Origin: Acidobacteriota bacterium
GTDB taxonomy: Bacteria; Acidobacteriota; Terriglobia; Bryobacterales; Bryobacteraceae
Direction: 5' to 3'
DNA: 53,894 nt
NCBI GenBank assembly: GCA_026394075.1
Contig: JAPKYX010000141.1
Span: forward strand, 1 to 53,894
Part shown: piece after piece, positions 37,159-43,548 of the stretch
Layout: each line of letters opens with the position of its first letter
Numbering within the stretch: the stretch's first letter is position 1
The notes under the pieces: model-generated
Databases searched by the model: none
Told to the model about the DNA's origin: nothing
Seen by the model: only the letters and a program-made list of their open reading frames with translations
Position numbers and translations under genes: made by a program

Positions 37159-38682
37159 ATGCCTCAAAACCTAGCCCTTGCTGAAATTGAGAAGCTGCCG
37201 ACTGGAATTGCCGGCTTCGATCTGATCGCCAACGGCGGTCTGCCGAAAGGTCGCACGACTTTGGTGGCGGGCACGGCGGGCAGCGCAAAAACCGTATTCG
37301 CCGCCCAGTTCATTGCCGAAGGGATTCTCAAAAAGGGTGAACCGGGCGTGTTCATCACCTTCGAGGAGCCACCCGCTGATATCCGGCGCAACGTCGCTTC
37401 GCTTGGCTGGGACATTGCCCGCTGGGAGAGCGAGGGGATGTGGCGGTTTGTCGATGCCTCACCACTGCCCGGCGAAGAATCGGTCGTGATCGGCCGGTAC
37501 GACCTGGGGGCGCTGCTGGCCCGGATTGAGAATGCCGTGCGCAGTATCGGCGCGCAACGCGTGGCCATGGATTCGCTCGGCGCCGTGTTCGGCCAGTTCT
37601 CCGATAGCAACGTCGTCCGCAGTGAACTGTTCCGCGTGGCCAGCGTCTTGAAGAAGGTGGGTGTCACCGCGGTGATGACGGCGGAGCGCACCGAAGAGTA
37701 TGGCGAGATCGCCCGCTTTGGCGTCGAAGAGTTTGTTGCCGACAACGTCATTGTGCTGCGCAACATGCTCGAAGAGGAAAAGCGCCGCCGCACGGTGGAA
37801 ATCCTGAAGTTCCGCGGCACCTCCCACAGCAAGGGCGAATATCCCTTTACCATCATGACCGCGGAAGGCATCGTGGTGATTCCGGTGTCGTCCATTGAGT
37901 TAAAGCAGCACTCCTCCATGGTTCGCATCTCCTCCGGCAACAACACGCTGGACACGATGTGTGGCGGCGGATTCTTCCGGGATTCGATAATCCTGGTGTC
38001 GGGGTCCACCGGCACGGGCAAGACACTGCTCAGCACGGAGTTCATCGCCGGCGGCTTGAAGGCGGGCGAACGGTGCCTTCTGCTGGCCTACGAGGAATCG
38101 ACGGAGCAATTGTTCCGCAATGCCTCGGGCTGGGGGGTTGATTTCGCGGGTGCCGTTGAGAGCGGTCAACTGAAGATTGTTTGCGAGTACCCGGAGGCGT
38201 ACGGCCTGGAAGATCACATGGTGCGGATGAAGGAAGTGATCAGCACCTTTAAGCCCAACCGCGTGGCGGTCGATAGCCTGTCGGCGCTGGAACGGGTGGG
38301 GACACTGAAGGGCTTCCGCGAGTTTGTGATCGGCATCACGTCGTTCATCAAGCACCAGGAGATCGCGGGTCTATTCACCTCCACCACGCCCACGTTGCTG
38401 GGTGGCACTTCGATCACCGAGGCGCACATTTCGACCATCACCGATTCGATTATTCTGTTGCGGTACGTCGAGATTTTTGGTGAGATGCGGCGCGGCTTGA
38501 CGGTGCTGAAGATGCGTGGATCCCGGCACGACAAAGACATCCGGGAGTTTAAGATTGACAGCGAAGGCATGAAGATCGGCCGGCCCTTCCGGTCCGTCTC
38601 GGGCATCCTGTCGGGTAATGCGCAGCATGTGCCGCCCAGTGAGATTGAGCGGCTGGTGGATCTGTTTCCGGAGAACAGCTAG
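37159..38682 (+). CDS. kaiC: circadian clock ATPase/kinase KaiC
   Basis: A 507-aa double RecA-fold ATPase, full length. CI has Walker A GTAGSAKT (38-45) and catalytic glutamates in TFEEPP (E69/E70). CII has GSTGTGKT (282-289) and AYEES (E312/E313). The phosphorylation segment is SITEAHISTITDS: S425 and T426 match S431/T432 of the Synechococcus protein, and T420 matches T426. CI daily ATPase and CII autokinase chemistry should therefore be possible. The C-terminal tail (GNAQHVPPSEIERLV) is present, where KaiA pulls the A-loop in cyanobacteria. Its TAG shares a base with the next gene start. Confidence 0.96.
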   Translation: MPQNLALAEIEKLPTGIAGFDLIANGGLPKGRTTLVAGTAGSAKTVFAAQFIAEGILKKGEPGVFITFEEPPADIRRNVASLGWDIARWESEGMWRFVDASPLPGEESVVIGRYDLGALLARIENAVRSIGAQRVAMDSLGAVFGQFSDSNVVRSELFRVASVLKKVGVTAVMTAERTEEYGEIARFGVEEFVADNVIVLRNMLEEEKRRRTVEILKFRGTSHSKGEYPFTIMTAEGIVVIPVSSIELKQHSSMVRISSGNNTLDTMCGGGFFRDSIILVSGSTGTGKTLLSTEFIAGGLKAGERCLLLAYEESTEQLFRNASGWGVDFAGAVESGQLKIVCEYPEAYGLEDHMVRMKEVISTFKPNRVAVDSLSALERVGTLKGFREFVIGITSFIKHQEIAGLFTSTTPTLLGGTSITEAHISTITDSIILLRYVEIFGEMRRGLTVLKMRGSRHDKDIREFKIDSEGMKIGRPFRSVSGILSGNAQHVPPSEIERLVDLFPENS

Positions 38683-39155
38683 TGACGCGGCGGAGCGGCT
38701 GTTGGGCCGGGCTGATACTGGCGCTGGCGATAGTCGGCTGCTCCGCTCCCCCGGCGGCACTTCCGGCGCCGGCCGCCAAAGCCAAGCCCGCCGATGAGAC
38801 CAACAAGTTCCCGGCCAAGGACCGCGTTCAAGTCGAGATCGCGGAAGAACATGTGCTGGGCATTGCAAAACTGCCCGCCGGCAACGTGGCTACCTATCAG
38901 GCTGCGGGCCGTCAGTGGAAGCTGTTTCTCATCAAAGCCAAAAGCAACGAAGCGGCCGCGCTGCTGCTGTTCGACTACAAAGCAGCATTGGCCAACGTCA
39001 AGTTTGTGCCTCATTTTGGCGGTTATGCCGGTGACGATGGAGCGACGCCGATGTTCCTGTTCCAGAAGGGGCCGTATCTGGCCGGAGTGGCGGGCTTGCC
39101 GGAAAAAGAAAGACGCCGACACACTGGCTCGGGATTTCGCGGCGCGGCTCAGTGA
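38682..39155 (+). CDS. putative lipoprotein with a C-terminal frameshift, tail of the kai operon
   Basis: A 157-aa protein with a GTG start overlapping the kaiC TAG. The signal peptide runs through ILALAIVGC (lipobox Cys at about 20), followed by an Ala/Pro linker. The mature part includes GNVATYQAAGRQWKLFLIKA and FLFQKGPYLAGVAGLPEK. No family is recognised with certainty. A 4-bp tandem copy (AAAG, 39105-39112) shifts the frame; with one copy it would read on as KDADTLARDFAARLSDR and stop at 39162, a more natural helix than the Arg-rich tail as read. A link to the clock is only positional. Confidence 0.75.
   Translation: MTRRSGCWAGLILALAIVGCSAPPAALPAPAAKAKPADETNKFPAKDRVQVEIAEEHVLGIAKLPAGNVATYQAAGRQWKLFLIKAKSNEAAALLLFDYKAALANVKFVPHFGGYAGDDGATPMFLFQKGPYLAGVAGLPEKERRRHTGSGFRGAAQ
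39105..39112 (+). repeat. 4-bp tandem duplication (AAAG) in the lipoprotein gene
   Basis: AAAG at 39105-39108 and 39109-39112. Removing one copy joins the main frame to the helix DADTLARDFAARLSDR, which ends at a TAG at 39160-39162. Four bases in an A-rich run are also a classic slippage or sequencing-error site. Confidence 0.7.
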
Positions 39156-39210
39156 TCGTTAGCTAGTGCGGGTGACCGCTAGCTAGATCAAGTGATCGTT
39201 AGCTCGTGTG
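39151..39210. repeat. three degenerate 20-bp tandem units between convergent genes
   Basis: Units at 39151-39170, 39171-39190 and 39191-39210. Units 1 and 3 differ at two positions, unit 2 at about six. The GTTAGC/GCTAGC core supplies the original stop codon of the lipoprotein frame (TAG, 39160-39162) in unit 1 and, on the other strand, the original stop of the DUF4440 gene (TAA, 39201-39199) in unit 3. Confidence 0.8.
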
Positions 39211-39605
39211 GTCCAGCACGATCTTCCAGCCCACCGGCAGCTTGCGGAACACCAGCGAGAAGACACCCTTGGCCGGGCCGCCGCCGGCAGCCGTGCGGTC
39301 GAGCGCAAAGCGGCCCAGGACAAACGCCGACTCAGCGCCCGTGAGCCGCACTTCGAGTATCGTGAAGGTGCGAGTATCGTGAAGGTGAGCTTGCCCATCG
39401 CCTCCTTGGAGGCATAACGGCGCTTGTAGTTGTCGAGCACGGCTTGATAGCCACGCGTGATGCCAGCGGCGCCAAAAAACAGCGTCTGCGGCGAGTTCTC
39501 GTAGCCTTGCATGAACCGCTCAATATCGCCACGGTTCCAGGCGGCTTCCTGAAGCTCCAGCACTTGGCGGATGGCGAAATCATCGGAGGCGGGTTGCCAC
39601 ATCAT
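39183..39605 (-). CDS. DUF4440/SnoaL-like protein, frameshifted by a 17-bp duplication
   Basis: The intact part encodes a cystatin-like alpha/beta barrel fold: FAIRQVLELQEAAWNRGDIERFMQG, NSPQTLFFGAAGITRG, YQAVLDNYKRRY and GKLTFTIL. A tandem 17-bp copy at 39354-39387 then shifts the frame into Arg/Ser-rich sequence. Removing one copy gives VRLTGAESAFVLGRF and KLPVGWKIVLDHTS with a stop at 39199, the expected end of the family (about 130 aa). I choose the ATG at 39605; the frame extends further up as a possible signal-like sequence. Members are small enzymes or binding proteins of varied function. Probably inactive as read. Confidence 0.8.
   Translation of the reverse strand: MMWQPASDDFAIRQVLELQEAAWNRGDIERFMQGYENSPQTLFFGAAGITRGYQAVLDNYKRRYASKEAMGKLTFTILAPSRYSKCGSRALSRRLSWAALRSTARLPAAARPRVSSRWCSASCRWAGRSCWTTRANDHLI
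39354..39387 (-). repeat. exact 17-bp tandem duplication in the DUF4440 gene
   Basis: Bases 39354-39370 are repeated exactly at 39371-39387. One copy restores the DUF4440 family frame through to the stop at 39199; two copies break it. Confidence 0.92.
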
Positions 39606-40467
39606 GACCAACAGTATGACGCCTGCCGGTGAGCTATTGCGGAGCGAGATCGAACGCAGCGGTCCCCTCTCGCTGGAGCGGTTCATGCAGGTGGCGCTCT
39701 ATCACCCGGAGCATGGCTACTACCGCCGCACGCGGGATCCGTTTGGACGCGGCGGAGACTTCTTTACCGCCTCGCAACTGCAGCCCGTCTTCGGGCAGTT
39801 GATCCGCGCCGTGCTGGAGGCGCACACCGGCCTCCGAACCATCGTGGACGTTGGCGCGGGCCGTGGCGAGATGTTTGCGGCCTTTCAAGCGCCGTGGAAC
39901 TACCAAGCCGTGGACTATGGAGAAGAGCTGCCCACGGGTATCGAAGGTGTCGTGTTCGCCAACGAGCTGTTCGACGCTTTGCCTTGCCGGGCCTATGACG
40001 CCACCGGCCAGGAAGCGCGGGTGACCTTTCAGGCCGGGCGATTTGCCTGGACCGCCACGCCGGTGCGCGAAGAGTCTCCGGGCATGGCCGCCTTGATGGG
40101 CCAGATGGCGTCATCCTTGCAGCGTGGAATGATGTTGCTGATTGACTATGGGTACCGCGCGCAAGAGTATCCACGGCGCTTCCCGCAAGGCTCACTGATG
40201 GCCTACCGTCACCATCAGGCACACGCGGATATCTTGGCGCATCCCGGCGAGCAGGACATCACCGCGCATGTAAACTTCTCGCGCCTGATCGAACTGGCCC
40301 AAGCGCACGGATTGCGTGTTGTTCGTGACCAACGGCTAAGCGCCCTGTTGCTCGAAGTGGGCGAGCGGGCGTTGGCCCAAGCGGCCGCTGAATCCACGGG
40401 AACCCTGAAAACATTGCTGTTTGGAATGGGTGACAGCTTCGATACGCTGCTACTGGAGAGGCCTTAG
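39604..40467 (+). CDS. MidA/NDUFAF7-type SAM-dependent methyltransferase
   Basis: A 287-aa member of the PF02636 (COG1565) family, which includes the mitochondrial NDUFAF7 arginine methyltransferase for complex I. Motifs are LSLERFMQVALYHPEHGYY with RDPFGRGGDFFTA near the N-terminus, the SAM loop IVDVGAGRGEM, FANELFDALP and MLLIDYG. It is slightly shorter than usual. Start is the ATG at 39604 or 39616; the former overlaps the divergent DUF4440 start. A substrate in bacteria is not established. Confidence 0.85.
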   Translation: MTNSMTPAGELLRSEIERSGPLSLERFMQVALYHPEHGYYRRTRDPFGRGGDFFTASQLQPVFGQLIRAVLEAHTGLRTIVDVGAGRGEMFAAFQAPWNYQAVDYGEELPTGIEGVVFANELFDALPCRAYDATGQEARVTFQAGRFAWTATPVREESPGMAALMGQMASSLQRGMMLLIDYGYRAQEYPRRFPQGSLMAYRHHQAHADILAHPGEQDITAHVNFSRLIELAQAHGLRVVRDQRLSALLLEVGERALAQAAAESTGTLKTLLFGMGDSFDTLLLERP

Positions 40468-40490
40468 GAGGGAGACCGCAAGGCGGCCTG

Positions 40491-40524
40491 AAAAAGGAAG
40501 CGGCCCCGATTGCTCAGGGCCGCT
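40491..40524 (-). terminator. Rho-independent terminator of the Lys/Ala-rich gene
   Basis: On the minus strand AGCGGCCC (40524-40517) and GGGCCGCT (40506-40499) form an eight-pair stem with a ten-base loop, followed by TCC and five T (40495-40491). It is the clearest intrinsic terminator in the window and lies 28 bases after the small gene stop. Confidence 0.85.
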
Positions 40525-40551
40525 ATCGTGGACTCAAGTTGTAGGCGGTGA

Positions 40552-40641
40552 TTACTTCTTCTTCGCCGCAGCCTTCTTAGCCGGGGCCGCCTTCTTGGCT
40601 GCCTTCTTGGCCGGAGCTGCCTTCTTTGTTGCGTTCTTCAT
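40552..40641 (-). CDS. 29-residue Lys/Ala-rich histone H1-like protein
   Basis: The frame reads MKNATKKAAPAKKAAKK... and ends in AAAKKK, with AAPAKK modules resembling histone H1, HctB and AlgP tails. Twelve of 29 residues are Lys. It is backed by an AGGGAG ribosome site, a consensus-like promoter (40698-40726) and an intrinsic terminator (40491-40524), so it is a real, self-contained gene. It probably binds DNA or RNA by charge. The family of short KA-rich peptides is usually missed by gene finders; an antisense hydrophobic frame is its shadow. Confidence 0.85.
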   Translation of the reverse strand: MKNATKKAAPAKKAAKKAAPAKKAAAKKK

Positions 40642-40697
40642 CGATCGATCTCCCTAACATCAAAATTTGCGACCGGAAATGATCGCAGTGTGATCCA

Positions 40698-40726
40698 GAT
40701 ATAAAGTGTTTCCGAATCAAAGTCAA
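40698..40726 (-). promoter_or_regulatory. sigma-70 promoter of the Lys/Ala-rich gene
   Basis: On the minus strand TTGACT (40726-40721) is 17 bases from TATATC (40703-40698), near the housekeeping consensus, in a markedly AT-rich stretch. Predicted start near 40690, giving a leader of about 50 bases with AGGGAG ahead of the ATG at 40641. It suggests strong expression. Confidence 0.78.
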
Positions 40727-40795
40727 GAAAAAAAGAGCCCGTTTCAACGGCCCCCGCGTGGATCGTCAGAAAACGTTTCCCGCTAGAATTGTTTT

Positions 40796-41224
40796 ATGCA
40801 CTGGAGCCTGATTTTGATGCGTTGGGCGGCCGTGGCAATGGTGCTCGCAGGCCTGTCATCATGCGGCCGCAAGGCCTCGCGGCCCACGACACCGGCAGCC
40901 CCGAAGTCGGTCCGGAAAGGCTGGACGCAAGAGGGCATCGCAAGCTGGTACGGCGTGCCCTATCACGGCCGCAAGACAGCCAGTGGAGAGGTCTACGACA
41001 TGTACCAGTTGACCGCCGCGCACAAGACGCTACCCTTTGGCGTCGTGGTGGAAGTCCACAACAAGACCAATGCACGGAAGGTGGAAGTGCGGGTAACGGA
41101 CCGTGGTCCTTTTGTGAAGGGCCGTATCATCGATCTGTCACGCGCCGCCGCGGAAGCGATCGCCCTGATTGGGCCGGGCACGGCCCCGGTGAAGATCAAA
41201 GTGGTCCGCACGAAGGCGCCTTAG
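40796..41224 (+). CDS. rlpA: RlpA-like septal ring lytic transglycosylase lipoprotein
   Basis: A 142-aa lipoprotein: signal peptide ending at the lipobox LAGLSSC (Cys at about 23), a basic linker, then the double-psi beta-barrel RlpA domain (GIASWYGVPYHGRKTASGE, MYQLTAAHKTLPFG, VRVTDRGPFVKGRIIDLSRAAAE). The D in TDRGP and the HGRKTA region are family features. RlpA proteins cleave denuded peptidoglycan glycan strands at the division septum. No SPOR domain is present, as in many short homologs. Confidence 0.9.
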   Translation: MHWSLILMRWAAVAMVLAGLSSCGRKASRPTTPAAPKSVRKGWTQEGIASWYGVPYHGRKTASGEVYDMYQLTAAHKTLPFGVVVEVHNKTNARKVEVRVTDRGPFVKGRIIDLSRAAAEAIALIGPGTAPVKIKVVRTKAP

Positions 41225-41524
41225 GAAATCGGTCAGCGCCCGAGATGCGCCCGGTCCCGGCGCTCGGCTGGGCGCAGCTCGCTTTCAGCCGGAACTAGTA
41301 CCGTCGAGGGCAAAGTCTTATTTTTCGCGAGACACGCGCTTTAGTACACTAGCGGGCGCTGAAATGCGCCACTCTATAAGATGTGTGTCAGCTTGCAATG
41401 TTCCTGATTGGACCAATGCGAGCAGAGGCCGGTCGCACCTTGGGGCGCACATGGAGCTCTGGCGGAACCTCACGGGGGCTCCGGTGGAACTGGGACGTGT
41501 TAGTCTCGAATTCGGAGGCCAGGA
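41225..41524 (+). other. 300-bp region without a clear gene ahead of the sigma-54 activator
   Basis: No recognisable protein lies here. A TTAGTACACTA motif at about 41340 may be a -10 element; similar TACACT motifs precede purQ and the D-aminoacylase gene. A small hairpin (GGCGC/GCGCC) follows it. A 25-codon frame starts at ATG 41451 and stops at TGA 41526-41528, overlapping the TTG start of the next gene (TTGA), so it may be a coupled leader peptide. No -24/-12 sigma-54 promoter is recognised. Confidence 0.4.
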
Positions 41525-42640
41525 TTGACTCAAGGCAGCCCCGTTATTGGGCAGGGCAGCCAGATGCAGCGAGTCCTGCATCAGGTTCAGAAGCTGGGGA
41601 AGTACCGTTGGCCCGTTCTGCTGTTAGGCGAGACCGGGACCGGCAAAGAAATGGTCGCTCGTGCTCTTCACGATGTTAACCCCGGGGGACCTTTTGTCAC
41701 GATAGATTGCTCCTCCATGGTCGGCTCCTTGATGGAGAGTGAGCTGTTCGGTCACGCCAAGGGCGCCTTTACCGGCGCGGTCGCTCAAAAGACGGGGCTG
41801 ATCGAAATGGCCCACGGCGGAACGGCCTTCTTCGACGAGATTGGTGAGCTGCCCTTGGATCTGCAAGCCAAGCTGCTCCGGGTTCTGCAGGAAAAGGAAT
41901 TCCGTCCGGTGGGTGCGTTAAGCCAGCGCCGGGCTGATTTCCGGGTGATCGCCGCCACCAACCGCGACCTGCAGCGCGAAGTTGAAAAAGGCACCTTCCG
42001 GCGGGATCTCTACTACCGGTTGAATGTGGTGGGCCTGCGGTTGCCGCCCTTGCGGGACCGGATGGAAGATATCCCCCTACTGGTGGACTACTTCATCCAG
42101 CGCTACGGGCGGGGCCATGAGATGGCCGCCGATACGCTGGCCGTGCTGTGCCGCTACCCGTGGCCCGGCAACGTGCGCGAACTGGAAAACTGCATCAAGC
42201 ACATGGTGACGGTGAATTCCGGCCCCATTCTGCATGATGGAGACCTGCCCAGCGGTTTGCAGAACCATCTGCACGCGGAGAACCTTCGCGGGTTGAGCCG
42301 GGCAACCGCGGTTGGTGAGCGTTCCCCCATGACTTTTCCGGTGCTGATGCCGCCGGTGCACACGCTGCCCGCGGTGTCCCATGGCGGCTTGACCGTTTCA
42401 ACCGGCCCGACGTTCAGTTCCCCGGGAACGATATCGGTTGTGCCGGCCACGCCGATTCCGCCCGGTTCGGCCTTGACGCATAGCAATGAGCCAATCGTGC
42501 CACTGGCGGAGTTGGAGCGCCGGGAGATTATCCGCGCCCTGGCCTATACCCGTGGAGACCGCGTGGCCGCCGCGGCGCTGCTGGGGATCGGCCGCACGAC
42601 GCTCTACCGGAAGCTCCGCGAGTACAAGCTGGCCATTTAG
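41525..42640 (+). CDS. sigma-54-dependent activator lacking a receiver domain
   Basis: A 371-aa AAA+ enhancer-binding protein. Walker A GETGTGKE (35-42), the sigma-54 contact loop GAFTGA (80-85), Walker B FFDEIGEL and the R-finger region (RRDLYYRLNVVGLRLPPLRDR) are all intact, and a Fis-type helix-turn-helix ends the protein (LERREIIRALAY, AAALLGIGRTTLYRKLREY). There is no N-terminal sensor; an in-frame stop at 41501 excludes a longer form, so activity must be controlled otherwise. It starts with TTG overlapping a short upstream frame. A proline-rich linker of about 90 residues separates AAA+ and HTH. Confidence 0.93.
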   Translation: MTQGSPVIGQGSQMQRVLHQVQKLGKYRWPVLLLGETGTGKEMVARALHDVNPGGPFVTIDCSSMVGSLMESELFGHAKGAFTGAVAQKTGLIEMAHGGTAFFDEIGELPLDLQAKLLRVLQEKEFRPVGALSQRRADFRVIAATNRDLQREVEKGTFRRDLYYRLNVVGLRLPPLRDRMEDIPLLVDYFIQRYGRGHEMAADTLAVLCRYPWPGNVRELENCIKHMVTVNSGPILHDGDLPSGLQNHLHAENLRGLSRATAVGERSPMTFPVLMPPVHTLPAVSHGGLTVSTGPTFSSPGTISVVPATPIPPGSALTHSNEPIVPLAELERREIIRALAYTRGDRVAAAALLGIGRTTLYRKLREYKLAI

Positions 42641-42648
42641 ACAAACCG

Positions 42649-43548
42649 ATGAGGGACTTCCAGCTATTACTGGTTGAAGATTCAGACGCCGATGCCCGCA
42701 TGATCTCCGAGGCGTTGCGCGAGATGGCGGAGAACGGACTCACGGAGCCGCTGGCCCTGGTCATCAAGGTCCGGCGCGTTTCAACCTTGCGCGAAGCCCA
42801 GACTGCGCTGCGGGAAGAACTGTTTGATCTGGTCCTGCTGGATCTGGCCTTGCCCGACAGCGAGTTGCTCCACACTTATCTCCGGTTGGCCCGCATTTCG
42901 CCCCGGACGCCGGTGGTCGTCTTGTGGGAAGAACCGGACCCGGCTTTTGAAGCGCGGGTGGTGAGCGAAGGCGCTCAGGACGTCCTCCTGAAGGACGAGC
43001 TCGAGTGCCGCCAACTGGCCCGGGTGATGCGGCATGCGGTGGAGCGGCAGAAACTGCGCAATGCCGCCGCCAGCACGGAGTTCATTGACCCGCTCAGCGG
43101 CCTCTACACCTTAACCGGGTTTTCGCATTTGGCCGGGCGGGACCTGTTGCTGGCCCGGCGGTTCAACTGGCCCTTACAGGTGGTGGTGATCCAGGCGCGC
43201 GGCCTCCGGGCGATCTATGATGCGGAAGGCCCCCAGGCGGGAGATCTGGTGGCGATTGAGATGGGCGAGATGCTGCGACCGGTGTTTGATGAGTTTTCCG
43301 TGTTGGCCCGGCTGAGCGACGAAGAGTTTGCGGCCACGGTGCTGGACCGCACCTTCCCGGAGATTCACGCCCAGGTCGCGAAGGCGGCCGAGCAGTTGGC
43401 CCATCACTTCCCGCGGAACACCGCCAGCCGCTTGCAGTGGCGCACCGGCCTCGCCCAGGCCCAGGCCGGGCAGACCATTGAGCAGGTGCTGGCCGCCGCC
43501 CGCCTGGCCTCGTATGAAAGCGCAGGCGCCGTTGCGCATCGGGCTTGA
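42649..43548 (+). CDS. receiver domain fused to degenerate GGDEF domain
   Basis: A 299-aa protein eight bases after the sigma-54 activator. Residues about 4-130 form a CheY-like receiver: LLVEDSDADA with the acidic pocket, phospho-acceptor Asp in LVLLDLALPDSE and a Lys in VLLKDEL. The second half (about 145-290) aligns with GGDEF cyclase architecture (DPLSGLYTLTGFSHLAGRDL, FSVLARLSDEEFAATV, LQWRTGLAQAQAG). The catalytic GGDEF is replaced by LSDEEF, so it should not make c-di-GMP. It may act as a phospho-dependent partner of the receiverless activator, by inference. Its 3' end overlaps the next gene by 35 bases. Confidence 0.82.
   Translation: MRDFQLLLVEDSDADARMISEALREMAENGLTEPLALVIKVRRVSTLREAQTALREELFDLVLLDLALPDSELLHTYLRLARISPRTPVVVLWEEPDPAFEARVVSEGAQDVLLKDELECRQLARVMRHAVERQKLRNAAASTEFIDPLSGLYTLTGFSHLAGRDLLLARRFNWPLQVVVIQARGLRAIYDAEGPQAGDLVAIEMGEMLRPVFDEFSVLARLSDEEFAATVLDRTFPEIHAQVAKAAEQLAHHFPRNTASRLQWRTGLAQAQAGQTIEQVLAAARLASYESAGAVAHRA

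Noticed and set aside
38700..39162. Treating the kai-operon lipoprotein as a clock component
   Set aside because: It shares a coupled start with kaiC, but nothing in its sequence links it to KaiABC; position alone is insufficient.
40421..40657. A 78-aa frame with a Phe/Ala-rich hydrophobic C-terminus on the plus strand
   Set aside because: It is the antisense reading of the Lys/Ala-rich small gene, whose promoter, ribosome site and terminator all point to the minus strand.
40727..40770. A hairpin followed by seven T on the minus strand ahead of the small-gene promoter
   Set aside because: The stem has a mismatch after five pairs and there is no minus-strand gene upstream to terminate.
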